Source of the DNA: Zoogloea ramigera
Lineage (GTDB): Bacteria; Pseudomonadota; Gammaproteobacteria; Burkholderiales; Rhodocyclaceae
Assembly (NCBI RefSeq): GCF_006539865.1
Contig: NZ_BJNV01000058.1
Coordinates: 1-32,885 of the forward strand
Direction: 5' to 3'
Length of the DNA stretch: 32,885 nt
The translations under genes were made by a program, and so were the position numbers. How positions within the stretch are numbered: position 1 is the stretch's first letter; each line of letters begins with the position of its first letter. This document shows, one piece after another, positions 1 through 7,455 of this stretch. The notes under the pieces were generated by a model that had not been told where the DNA came from, did not search any database, and was given only the letters and a program-made list of their open reading frames with translations.

Positions 1-551
1 CCCTGGGCGGCCGCGAGGCGCTGCGGGCGCCGCTGGCCGGCGTCGTGGCGGCGGGCCTGGTGCTGGCCGGGCAGCGGGTCGAGGCCGGCGCCGAGTTGTT
101 CGAACTCATCCGCCCCGACCGCCTGATGGTCGAGGCGCTGGCCTACGACCCGGCCATCGGTGCTGCCATGGGCGCGGGCAGCGCCCGCGGCGAGGCCGGC
201 GGAGCCAGCTTCGCGCTGCGCTTTGCCGGCGGTGGGCGCAGCCTGCGGGAGGGCACGCTGCCGCTGCTGTTCCGCGTGGAGGGCGCGCCGCTGCTGGCGG
301 TGGGCCAGCCGGTGAAGGTGTTCGCGAGCCTGCCCGGGCAGGCTGCCAAGGGCGTGGTGCTGCCGCTGGCGGCGGTGATGGGGAGCGGCGAGGCGGCGAC
401 GGTGTGGGTGCATGAGGCGCCGGAGGTGTTTGCGCCGCGGCGGGTCCAGCTGGCGCCGCTCGACGCCGGCCGGGTACGGGTGCAGGGCGGCCTCACGCCC
501 GGCGAGCGGGTGGTGGTGCAGGGCGCGCCCCTGGTGGGAGCGGTGCGATGA
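1..551 (+). CDS. RND efflux periplasmic adaptor subunit (HlyD/CusB-like), 3' part only
   Basis: The reading frame is open at the left edge (first full codon at base 3), so only about the last 182 residues are present. The visible start reads L-R-A-P-L-A-G-V-V with a following G-Q-x-V-x-x-G pattern, the typical second half of a lipoyl/barrel-sandwich hairpin in membrane fusion proteins. A beta-barrel and a membrane-proximal domain follow, ending in G-E-R-V-V-V-Q-G-A, also typical of the family. Such adaptors bridge an inner-membrane RND pump to an outer-membrane channel in the periplasm. The stop codon overlaps the ATG of the RND pump gene (ATGA, 548-551), so the two are translationally coupled. 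The GTG at base 45 is internal and is not the start. Substrate cannot be told from this fragment; the neighbouring pump suggests metal ions. Confidence 0.85.
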   Translation, partial: LGGREALRAPLAGVVAAGLVLAGQRVEAGAELFELIRPDRLMVEALAYDPAIGAAMGAGSARGEAGGASFALRFAGGGRSLREGTLPLLFRVEGAPLLAVGQPVKVFASLPGQAAKGVVLPLAAVMGSGEAATVWVHEAPEVFAPRRVQLAPLDAGRVRVQGGLTPGERVVVQGAPLVGAVR

Positions 552-3500
552 CGCCGGCCCGGGCCAATCTGTTCGACCGCCTGGTGGGCTGGAGCCTGGC
601 CAACCGGCTGTTCGTGCTGGCCGCCGCGCTGGCGCTGCTGATGGCGGGGGCCTTCGGGCTGCAGCGCCTGCCGGTGGATGTCTTCCCCGACCTCGACAAG
701 CCCACCGTGACGCTGATGACCGAGGCCGGCGGGATGGCGCCGGAGGAGGTCGAGCAGCTGGTCAGCTTCCCCCTCGAGACCGCGATGAACGGCATGCCTG
801 GCGTCACCCGGGTGCGCTCGGTGTCGGGCGTGGGGCTGTCGCTGGTGTATGTGGAGTTCGACTGGGGCAGCGACATCTGGCGCAAGCGCCAGAGCGTCAC
901 CGAGCGCCTGGCCGCGGTGCGCGAGCGCCTGCCGGCCGGGGTGGTGCCGCAGCTGGGGCCGATCGCCTCGATCATGGGCGAGGTGCTGCTGATCGCGCTG
1001 CCCATCGACCCGGCCCGGGCCAGCCCGCTGGCGGTGCGCGAGTACGCCGACTGGGTGCTGCGCCCGCGCCTCCTGGCGGTGCCCGGGGTGGCCCAGGTGA
1101 TTCCGATCGGCGGCGGCGTGAAGCAGTGGCGGGTGATGCCCGACCCGGCGCGGATGCGCGCGCTGGGCGTCGGGCTCGACGCGGTCGAGGCGGCGGTGGC
1201 GGGCTTTGCGGCCAACAGCGCCGGTGGCTTCATCGACCGCCAGGGGCAGGAATGGCTGATCCGCGGCATCGGCCGCAGCCGCCGCATCGAAGATCTGGCC
1301 AGCCTGCCGGTGGGCGCGCCGCGGGGCGTGCCGGTACGCCTGTCGCAGGTGGCCGAGGTGGGCTTTGCGCCGGCGGTGGCGCGGGGCGGGGCGGGCTTCG
1401 ACGGCAGGCCGGCGGTGATTTTGTCGGTGCAGAAGCAGCCGGGCATCGACAGCATTGCCCTCACCCGCGCCGTCGAGGCGGTGCTGGCCGACGTGGCCGG
1501 CAGCCTGCCGCCGGGCATTGCGGCGCCGCGCTTCCTGTTCCGCCAGGCCGACTTCATCGAGGCGGCGCTGGGCAACGTGGGCGAGGCCCTGCGCGACGGG
1601 GCGATCCTGGTGGCGGTGGTGCTGTTCGCCTTTCTGCTCAATGGGCGCACCACGGCGATCTCGCTGGTGGCGATCCCGCTGTCGCTGCTGGCGGCGGTGC
1701 TGGTGTTCAAGCTGCTCGGGCTGTCGATCAACACGATGACCCTCGGCGGGCTGGCGATCGCCATCGGCGAGCTGGTGGACGACGCGGTGGTGGACGTGGA
1801 GAACGTCTTGCGCCGGCTCCAGGAGAACCGCCGCGCGGCCCGCCCGCGGCCGGCCCTGCAGGTGGTGGCGCGGGCCTGCAGCGAGGTGCGCTCCGGGGTG
1901 GTGCTGGCCACCGCCACGGTGGTGCTGGTGTTCGTGCCGCTGTTTGCGCTGCCCGGCATGGAGGGGCGGCTGTTCGTGCCGCTGGGGCTGGCCTACATCG
2001 TGGCGATCCTGGCCAGCCTGGCGGTGGCGGTCACGGTGACGCCGGTGCTGTGCGTGTTGCTGCTGCCGAAGATGCCGCGCCTGATGCACGGCGACGGCTG
2101 GCTGGTGGCGCACCTCAAGGCCGGCCAGGCCCGCCTGCTGGGCTGGGCGTTGCCCAGGTGCGGCCGGGTGCTGCTGGCCGCGCTGGCGCTGGTGCTGGCC
2201 GCCGCGGCCAGCGTGCCCTTCTTTCCGCGCAGCTTCCTGCCGCCCTTCAACGAGGGCACCCTGACGGTCAACGTGATCCTCCAGCCGGGCATCGCGCTGG
2301 CCGAATCGGAGCGCGTCGGGCAGCTCGCCGAGACGCTGCTGCGCGGCGTGCCGGAGGTGCTGCAGGTGGGCCGCCGCACCGGCCGGGCCGAGCTCGACGA
2401 GCACGCCGAGGGCGTGCACTCCAGCGAGCTCGACGTGGACCTGCGCCCCGACGGCCGCCCCCGCGCCCAGGTGATCGCCGACATCCGCACCCGCCTGGCC
2501 GGCCTGCCGGCCAGCGTGTCGGTGGGCCAGCCGATCGCCCACCGGCTCGACCATCTGCTGTCGGGCGTGCGCGCCCAGATCGCCGTCAAGGTGAGCGGCG
2601 ACGACCTCGACGAGATCCGCGGCCTGGCCGACAGCCTGCGTGCGCGCTTTGCCGCGGTGCCCGGCATCGCCGACCTGCAGGTGGAGAAGCAGGTGCGCAT
2701 CCCGCAGCTGCGGGTGGTGCTGGACTACCCGGCGCTGGCCGCCCACGCCATCGCGCCGGCCCAGGTGCTGGGCGTGGTGCAGCGCCTGGTGGGCGGCGAG
2801 CGGGTGGGCGAGGTGGTGGATGGCGGGCGGCGCTTCGACCTGGTGATCCGCCTGCCCGACGCCGAGCGCGACCCCCAGCACCTCGCCACGCTGCCGGTGG
2901 CGACGCCGCTGGGCAGCGTGCCGCTGGGCATGCTTGCGCGCATCGAGGTGGGCGAGGGCCCCAACCAGATCGCCCGCGACCGCGGCCGGCGGCGCATCGT
3001 GGTGTCGGCCAACGCCGCCGGCAGTTTGTCGGAGGTGGTGCGCGAGATGCGCGCGGTGGTGGCCGCCACGCCGTTGCCAGTTGGCGTGACGGTGGACATC
3101 GAGGGCCAGTTCCAGGCCCAGGAGGAGGCCCAGACCCGCATCGCCGGGCTGGCCGCCCTGTCGCTGGCGCTGGTGTTTCTGGTGCTTTACGGGCGCTACC
3201 GCTCGCTGCGCCTGGTGGGCATGGTGATGGTCGGCATCCCGGCGGCGCTGGTGGGGGCGGTGGCGGCGCTGGCGCTGGCGGGCCAGCCCCTGTCGGTGGC
3301 GGCGCTGGTGGGCTTCGTCACCCTCACCGGCATCGCCACCCGCAACGGCATCCTCAAGATCAGCCACTACCTGCACCTCCACCAGGCCGAGGGCGAGGCC
3401 TTCGGCGACGCCCTGGTGCTGCGCGGCGCCCGCGAGCGCCTGACCCCGGTGCTGATGACCGCCCTCACCGCCGCGCTGGCGCTGGTGCCGCTGCTCTTCG

Positions 3501-3673
3501 CCGCCGAGGCGCCGGGCAAGGAGATCCTCCACCCGGTGGCGGTGGTGATCTTCGGCGGCCTCGTCAGCTCGACCCTGCTCGACGTCCTGCTCACGCCGCT
3601 GCTGTTCCGCCGCTATGGCGGGCCGGCGCTGGCGTCCATTGATTCCGATTCTTCCCAAGGAGACACACCATGA
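548..3673 (+). CDS. Heavy-metal-type RND efflux pump (CusA/CzcA family)
   Basis: At 1041 residues this is the normal length for an HME-RND inner-membrane pump, which uses proton import to drive export through a tripartite complex. The N-terminal transmembrane helix (about 20-38) is followed by R-L-P-V-D-V-F-P-D-L, a family hallmark. The helix-4 proton-relay motif is at 407-419: G-E-L-V-D-D-A-V-V-D-V-E-N, with an acidic pair at D411/D412, a further D416 and E418. This differs from the motifs I recall for CzcA (DFG...DGA...VEN) and CusA (AIGAMVDAAIVMIEN), so metal specificity should not be transferred from either. A second transmembrane bundle lies around 870-1020. The start overlaps the adaptor stop and the stop (TGA 3671-3673) overlaps the ATG of the next gene, giving a tightly coupled three-gene operon. 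The family is secure; the substrate is unknown. Confidence 0.93.
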   Translation: MTPARANLFDRLVGWSLANRLFVLAAALALLMAGAFGLQRLPVDVFPDLDKPTVTLMTEAGGMAPEEVEQLVSFPLETAMNGMPGVTRVRSVSGVGLSLVYVEFDWGSDIWRKRQSVTERLAAVRERLPAGVVPQLGPIASIMGEVLLIALPIDPARASPLAVREYADWVLRPRLLAVPGVAQVIPIGGGVKQWRVMPDPARMRALGVGLDAVEAAVAGFAANSAGGFIDRQGQEWLIRGIGRSRRIEDLASLPVGAPRGVPVRLSQVAEVGFAPAVARGGAGFDGRPAVILSVQKQPGIDSIALTRAVEAVLADVAGSLPPGIAAPRFLFRQADFIEAALGNVGEALRDGAILVAVVLFAFLLNGRTTAISLVAIPLSLLAAVLVFKLLGLSINTMTLGGLAIAIGELVDDAVVDVENVLRRLQENRRAARPRPALQVVARACSEVRSGVVLATATVVLVFVPLFALPGMEGRLFVPLGLAYIVAILASLAVAVTVTPVLCVLLLPKMPRLMHGDGWLVAHLKAGQARLLGWALPRCGRVLLAALALVLAAAASVPFFPRSFLPPFNEGTLTVNVILQPGIALAESERVGQLAETLLRGVPEVLQVGRRTGRAELDEHAEGVHSSELDVDLRPDGRPRAQVIADIRTRLAGLPASVSVGQPIAHRLDHLLSGVRAQIAVKVSGDDLDEIRGLADSLRARFAAVPGIADLQVEKQVRIPQLRVVLDYPALAAHAIAPAQVLGVVQRLVGGERVGEVVDGGRRFDLVIRLPDAERDPQHLATLPVATPLGSVPLGMLARIEVGEGPNQIARDRGRRRIVVSANAAGSLSEVVREMRAVVAATPLPVGVTVDIEGQFQAQEEAQTRIAGLAALSLALVFLVLYGRYRSLRLVGMVMVGIPAALVGAVAALALAGQPLSVAALVGFVTLTGIATRNGILKISHYLHLHQAEGEAFGDALVLRGARERLTPVLMTALTAALALVPLLFAAEAPGKEILHPVAVVIFGGLVSSTLLDVLLTPLLFRRYGGPALASIDSDSSQGDTP

Positions 3674-4086
3674 AGTTGAACACCCTCATCCTCGCCGCCG
3701 CCGCGCTGTTTGCCGCCCCGGCCTTTGCCCACGACGACGCCACCCTCGACGCGATGGCGGCGCCCCACGGCGGCCAGCTGCGCATGTCCGGCGCCTGGCA
3801 CCTGGAGCTGGTGCTGGCCAAGGACGCCCGCGGCGACACCGCGGCGCCGGTGCGCGTCTATCTCAGCGACCACGGCGGCAAGCCGATGCCGGTGGCCGGC
3901 GCCAGCGGCAGCGCGGTGCTGCTCTCGCCGGCCGGCAAGCAGAGCGTGGTGCTGGCCGCCGCGGGCGACCGCCTCGAGGGCAAGGCCCGTTACGCCGCCG
4001 ACCCCGCCATGAAGGTGGTGGTGACGCTGAAGTTTGCCGACGGGCAGACCGAGACGGCCCGCTTCGAACCCTTCCGGGCCAGGTGA
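3670..4086 (+). CDS. Small exported protein of RND metal efflux operon
   Basis: The 138-residue product has a clear signal peptide (M-K-L-N-T then an Ala/Leu-rich core, with likely cleavage after A-F-A before H-D-D). The mature part starts with H-D-D and has P-H-G-G-Q-L near residue 33, then G-A-W-H-L-E-L-V-L and S-D-H-G-G-K-P-M-P, so several histidines could bind metal. The rest looks like a compact beta-sandwich. The ATG overlaps the stop of the RND pump and is preceded by AAGGAGA, so it is translated with the pump. From memory, similar short proteins sit beside RND efflux genes in other betaproteobacteria, but I know of no assigned function. A periplasmic metal-binding or accessory role is inference from histidines, export and operon position. 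It does not resemble CusF in sequence. Confidence 0.85.
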   Translation: MKLNTLILAAAALFAAPAFAHDDATLDAMAAPHGGQLRMSGAWHLELVLAKDARGDTAAPVRVYLSDHGGKPMPVAGASGSAVLLSPAGKQSVVLAAAGDRLEGKARYAADPAMKVVVTLKFADGQTETARFEPFRAR

Positions 4087-4112
4087 GCCGTCGGCCCCTC
4101 GCAGCCTCGCCC

Positions 4113-4140
4113 TTGCCACCCGGCCGCCATTGGCTATGCT
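4113..4140 (+). promoter_or_regulatory. Possible sigma70-type promoter before the patatin gene
   Basis: TTGCCA (4113-4118) and TATGCT (4135-4140) are separated by 16 bases. Both resemble the -35 and -10 consensus, and the site lies in the spacer after the efflux operon. It is about 250 bases upstream of the patatin start, with a palindromic repeat in between, so the assignment is tentative. Confidence 0.3.
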
Positions 4141-4206
4141 GAATTGAATGGTAATGACGGCGGTGGTGTCTTTTGACACAGGCCTTGGGCCTGGAGCCGG
4201 GACGCT

Positions 4207-4297
4207 CCTGTGGGGCGACTTCAGTCGCCCTCCGCGCGTTGATCACAGGCATGCCTTTGATCGCAGTCCGCGGGTGACTGAAGTCGCCCCTACAAGG
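4207..4297. repeat. 91-bp imperfect palindrome, REP/BIME-like element
   Basis: The outer left arm (4207-4230) contains GGGGCGACTTCAGTCGCC. The outer right arm (4272-4297) contains the reverse complement GACTGAAGTCGCCCC. The inner part is also palindromic around GGCATGCC at 4249-4256, flanked by GATCACA on the left and TTTGATC on the right. Each outer arm also contains its own short inverted repeat (GCGACT/AGTCGC). This is the architecture of paired REP sequences (BIMEs), which lie between genes and can form cruciforms or stabilise mRNA ends. It fills most of the 303-base spacer between the efflux operon and the patatin gene. No second copy was noticed in this window. Confidence 0.75.
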
Positions 4298-4389
4298 ATG
4301 CGTCGCCGTTTTCGTGTTTCTCACGGCCGACGCCGACTGGGGCCATTGCGGCGCAAGGCCCGGGCGTGCCGGGCGCAAGGGAGGTCAAG

Positions 4390-5538
4390 ATGCCACTCGA
4401 TAAAACCGAGCAACACGTGGCGCTGTCGCCGGTGGACGACGACGGTTTGTCGCGGCCCCGGCCGGGCGTGGCCCTGTGCCTGTCGGGCGGCGGCTACCGG
4501 GCGATGATCTTCCACCTGGGGGTGCTGTGGCGCCTCAACGAGCTGGGCTACCTGGCGCAGCTCGACCGCATCTCCAGTGTGTCGGGGGGCTCGATCACCG
4601 CCGGGCTGCTGGGCCTGCGCTGGGGCCGGCTCGACTTTGCCGGCGGCGTGGCGCGGGGGTTGGTGACCCAGGTGGTGGAGCCGATCCGCGCCTTCGCGCA
4701 TCACGCGGTGGACGTGGGTTCGGTGCTGAAGGGCGTGTTTTTGCCCGGCTCGATCAACGACAAGGTGGCCGATGCCTACCGCGAACACCTCTATGGCGAC
4801 GCCACCCTGCAGGATCTGCCCGACGACCCGCCGCGCTTCGTGATCAACGCCACCAACGTGCAGACCGGCAGCCTGTGGCGCTTCTCCAAGCCCTACATGC
4901 GTGACTACCAGGTGGGCGAGGTGAAGCGCCCGACGGTGCCGCTGGCGGTGGCGGTGGCGGCCTCGTCGGCGTTTCCGCCGGTGCTCTCGCCGGCGCGGCT
5001 GCGCCTCGACCCGGCCGACTTCAGCCCGCCCGCGGGCGAAGCCTTCCACCACCCGCCCTTCACCCGCGATGTTTACCTCACCGACGGCGGGGTGTATGAC
5101 AACCTCGGCCTCGAGACCGCCTGGAAGCGCTACGAGACCATCCTGGTGAGCGACGCCGGCCTCGCCATGGGCGCCGACCCCGACCCGGGCATCGACTGGG
5201 CGAGCCACACCAAGCGCGTGCTCGACATGGTCGACAACCAGGTGCGCGCGCTGCGCAAGCGCCAGGTGATCGCCGGCTTCCTGCGCGGCGACCGGATGGG
5301 CGCCTTCTGGAGCGTGCGCTCGAAGATCAGCGACTACGGCCTCGCCGACGCGCTGCCCTGCCCGGACGCCCGCAGCGCCGAGCTGGGCCGCCTGGCCACC
5401 CGCCTCGCCGCGATGCCCGACGACACCCAGGAGCGCCTGATCAACTGGGGCTACGCCGTCTGCGACGCGGCGATGCGCCGCTGGGTGGACCACAGCCTGC
5501 CGCCACCGGCGGGCTTCCCGTATCCGCGGGGGGTTTAG
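4390..5538 (+). CDS. Patatin-like phospholipase family protein
   Basis: The 382-residue product has the patatin signature in order. The oxyanion-hole motif S-G-G-G-Y-R-A is at 32-38. The nucleophile elbow I-S-S-V-S-G-G-S is at 61-68, with S65 as the likely catalytic serine; the first glycine of the usual G-x-S-x-G is a serine here. The catalytic aspartate is in T-D-G-G-V-Y-D-N-L-G at 231-240, with D232 in the D-G-G motif. The family hydrolyses acyl esters of phospholipids or other lipids through a Ser-Asp dyad. No signal peptide is seen, so a cytosolic or peripheral membrane location is expected. The start at 4390 is supported by GGGAGG five bases upstream; an upstream in-frame start near 4366 lacks such a site. 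The gene stands alone and its substrate is unknown. Confidence 0.88.
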   Translation: MPLDKTEQHVALSPVDDDGLSRPRPGVALCLSGGGYRAMIFHLGVLWRLNELGYLAQLDRISSVSGGSITAGLLGLRWGRLDFAGGVARGLVTQVVEPIRAFAHHAVDVGSVLKGVFLPGSINDKVADAYREHLYGDATLQDLPDDPPRFVINATNVQTGSLWRFSKPYMRDYQVGEVKRPTVPLAVAVAASSAFPPVLSPARLRLDPADFSPPAGEAFHHPPFTRDVYLTDGGVYDNLGLETAWKRYETILVSDAGLAMGADPDPGIDWASHTKRVLDMVDNQVRALRKRQVIAGFLRGDRMGAFWSVRSKISDYGLADALPCPDARSAELGRLATRLAAMPDDTQERLINWGYAVCDAAMRRWVDHSLPPPAGFPYPRGV

Positions 5539-5766
5539 GCGGCAAGCCGCGGCGGGCCGCCTTCGGCAAGCCCATCCGCCGGCAGTGGCCCGCGGCAGAA
5601 GCTTCGCCGGCCATTCTTCTGCAGCGGGAGACACGCCCGCCAGCCATTCCCCGGCGTGAGCGTTGAGCGGCGAAGGGCCACGCCGCTCATCCACGCCCGG
5701 GCTCGTCGCCGCGTCATGGGCGGCCGTCCCGTGCTAAGTTTGCGCCCCCATCCTGCAGGAGCGCGC
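5539..5766. other. Spacer between the patatin gene and azlC
   Basis: These 228 bases are GC-rich and contain short inverted runs, but I see no gene, clear terminator or good promoter. An in-frame GTG at 5656 would extend AzlC, but the added residues are Arg/Pro-rich and unlike the family's N-terminus. Confidence 0.4.
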
Positions 5767-6471
5767 ATGTCCCCGAGTTTCAAGGCCGGAGCCCGGGAGG
5801 GTTTCCGGGTGTGCCTGCCGGTGTCGGTGGGTTTGATCCCGTGGGCGCTGGTCACCGGCCTCGCCATGGTGAGCGCCGGCTTCACGCCGGTGCAGGCGAT
5901 GGGCATGAGCTTCATCGTCTTCGGCGCCACCGCCCAGCTCGGCACCCTGCCTCTGATCGCCATCGGCGCCCCGTGGTGGCTGATCCTCGCCACCGCGCTG
6001 GTGGTCAATCTGCGCTTCGTGATCTTCAGCGCCGCGCTGGCCGGGCCGCTGGCTGGCGGCACGCTGCTGCAGCGCTGGCTGTGCGGCTACCTGCTCACCG
6101 ACGGCGTCTTTGCCACCTGCCTCGAGCGCCTGCGCAGCGACGCCGACCCGGCGTGGCGGCTGGGCTACTACCTGGCGCCGTCCATGTGGTGCGCGCTGCT
6201 GTGGCAGTGCTCCACGCTCACCGGCGTGCTGGCGGCGGGGGCCATCCCGCGGGGCTGGTCGCTGGAGTTCATGGCCAGCATCGCGCTCCTGGTGCTGCTG
6301 GTGCCGATGGCGCGGGTGCGCCCGATGCTGGTGGCCATGCTCACCGGCGGCGTGCTGTCGGTGCTGCTGCGCGGCCTGCCCCTGCGCCTGGGGGTGATGG
6401 CGGCGATCGTCGGCGGCATCGCGGCGGGCTTCGCCACCGAACACCTGCAAAAGAAGACGGAGGCCCGATGA
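5767..6471 (+). CDS. azlC: AzlC family branched-chain amino acid exporter, large subunit
   Basis: The 234-residue product is very hydrophobic, with about six or more membrane spans, and begins F-K-A-G-A-R-E-G-F-R, followed by P-V-S-V-G-L-I-P-W-A, as in AzlC/YgaZ proteins. Further family features are the G-A-T-A-Q-L-G stretch near residue 58 and N-L-R-F near residue 80. AzlC and AzlD (YgaZ/YgaH) form a two-component inner-membrane exporter for branched-chain amino acids. The ATG at 5767 was chosen because GCAGGAG lies six bases upstream and it gives the normal family N-terminus. The stop overlaps the azlD start (ATGA, 6468-6471), so the two are coupled. No regulator gene is adjacent. Confidence 0.9.
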   Translation: MSPSFKAGAREGFRVCLPVSVGLIPWALVTGLAMVSAGFTPVQAMGMSFIVFGATAQLGTLPLIAIGAPWWLILATALVVNLRFVIFSAALAGPLAGGTLLQRWLCGYLLTDGVFATCLERLRSDADPAWRLGYYLAPSMWCALLWQCSTLTGVLAAGAIPRGWSLEFMASIALLVLLVPMARVRPMLVAMLTGGVLSVLLRGLPLRLGVMAAIVGGIAAGFATEHLQKKTEAR

Positions 6472-6779
6472 ACTACGACGCGAGCCTGTGGCTCACCTTC
6501 CTATTGATCGGCCTCGCCACGCTCCTGCCGCGGGCCAGCTTCATCGTGCTCGGCCAGCGCGCCAGCCTGCCCGACACCGTGCAGAAAGCCCTGCGCTACG
6601 CCCCCGCCGCCGCCCTGGCCGCCATCGTGGTGCCCGACGTGGTGCTGGTGAACGGCGCGCCGGAGCTGTTCAACCCCAAGCTCGCCGCCGCCATCGCGGC
6701 GGTGCTGGCCGTCACGCTGTCACGCAACCCGTGGCTGCCGTTCGTGGCGGGGATGGCAGTGCTGTGGGCGCTGCGCTGA
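6468..6779 (+). CDS. azlD: AzlD family small subunit of branched-chain amino acid exporter
   Basis: The 103-residue product is hydrophobic with about three to four membrane spans, the usual AzlD/YgaH size. Family features are L-P-R-A-S-F-I-V-L-G after the first helix, R-Y-A-P-A-A-A-L-A-A-I near the middle, and a C-terminal G-M-A-V-L-W-A-L-R. It starts within the azlC stop codon and should be made with it as the partner subunit. The gene ends exactly where normal coding stops and the accessory island with the CGTGAT repeats begins. Confidence 0.9.
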   Translation: MNYDASLWLTFLLIGLATLLPRASFIVLGQRASLPDTVQKALRYAPAAALAAIVVPDVVLVNGAPELFNPKLAAAIAAVLAVTLSRNPWLPFVAGMAVLWALR

Positions 6780-6795
6780 CGACGACTCGCCCCGC

Positions 6796-7170
6796 CGTGA
6801 TCGCACCGCGCGGCCTCGCATCACGATCACGCGGGCGCATACCCGTGATTCGAAGCCGCGCGATACGGATCAGCCGCCTCGTGATGCGGGCGAGCCGAGG
6901 CGAATCACGATCTCGCGCCCGCATTTCACTATCACAGGGCGGTGTGATGGCACAACGAGGCCACTAATCTTGATCACAAGGCGGTGTGATGCGAGAACGA
7001 TAGGAAAAGCTCGAACAACGAGCCCTCGTGATTCGAGCTTTGGCTATCGTGATCGAGAAACGATAGGACTAATCATCATCACGAGGCCTCGTGTTAAGGG
7101 AATGTGCTATCGAGTCTTGAGATAGAGGGGACGAATCACGATAACGAGGGCTCGTGATCGTGAAACGAGG
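6796..7170. repeat. Field of CGTGAT/ATCACG hexamers with nested palindromes
   Basis: The hexamer CGTGAT or its complement occurs 11 times by hand count: plus orientation at 6796, 6844, 6880, 7027, 7048 and 7153; minus orientation at 6820, 6826, 6904, 7078 and 7135. Relaxed forms (ATCACA, GTGTGAT) occur at 6931, 6943, 6973 and 6984. A 30-bp unit at 6931-6960 recurs with few changes at 6973-7002, a 42-bp period. Perfect or near palindromes include CACGAGGCCTCGTG around 7080-7093, and pairs of the type AACGAGsssTCGTGAT around 7016-7032 and 7143-7158. CGATAG and AACGA words also recur. No convincing gene lies here. It could be an iteron-like protein-binding array, a degenerate repeat family or a structured RNA. 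Confidence 0.7.
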
Positions 7171-7208
7171 GGGCGTTGCAGGGGTGCAGGGCTTCTTCGT
7201 TGCCCGGC

Positions 7209-7455
7209 ATGGACGAACTGGCTGCGTCGGGGCTTGTCGTCGCGTTGCTGGTCTTGGCGGGCTGGAGATCGCGTTTTCCTCATCCCTGATGAACAAGGCA
7301 GGCTCAATCAACGGCAGCTGCCTATCCGTAACGGTCCTTTGGATGAACTCGCCTCGATGCCCGCTTCGCGTTTCAGAGCGGTCCTTGATTACCGTCTTCA
7401 GCAGCTCCACCGACTTCAAGCAAATCTACACATCCCAGAGGCAACTCCCGACTGA
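7209..7455 (+). pseudogene. Small frame-broken coding remnant
   Basis: From the ATG at 7209 one frame reads M-D-E-L-A-A-S-G-L-V-V-A-L-L-V-L-A-G, a plausible start with a membrane anchor. It then runs into a stop near 7290. Another frame continues from about 7255 with G-D-R-V-F-L-I-P-D-E-Q-G-R and ends at 7455 with a helical, charged tail (R-L-Q-Q-L-H-R-L-Q-A). Joined across one frameshift these would give about 80 residues. The last 83 bases overlap the 3' end of the HEPN gene on the other strand. I do not recognise the family. It may be a decayed gene, a sequencing error, or chance. Confidence 0.3.

Noticed and set aside
143-3658. Very long minus-strand frame opposite the RND pump (over 1100 codons), and similar long antisense frames at 10523-12148, 15000-16631, 18671-20350, 24450-25871 and 27277-29079
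   Set aside because: They mirror high-GC third codon positions of real genes, have His/Arg/Gly/Ala-heavy composition and no motifs; the opposite frames are clear conserved proteins.
6796-7162. CRISPR array
   Set aside because: Repeat units are short, in both orientations and irregularly spaced; there are no uniform spacers and no cas genes.
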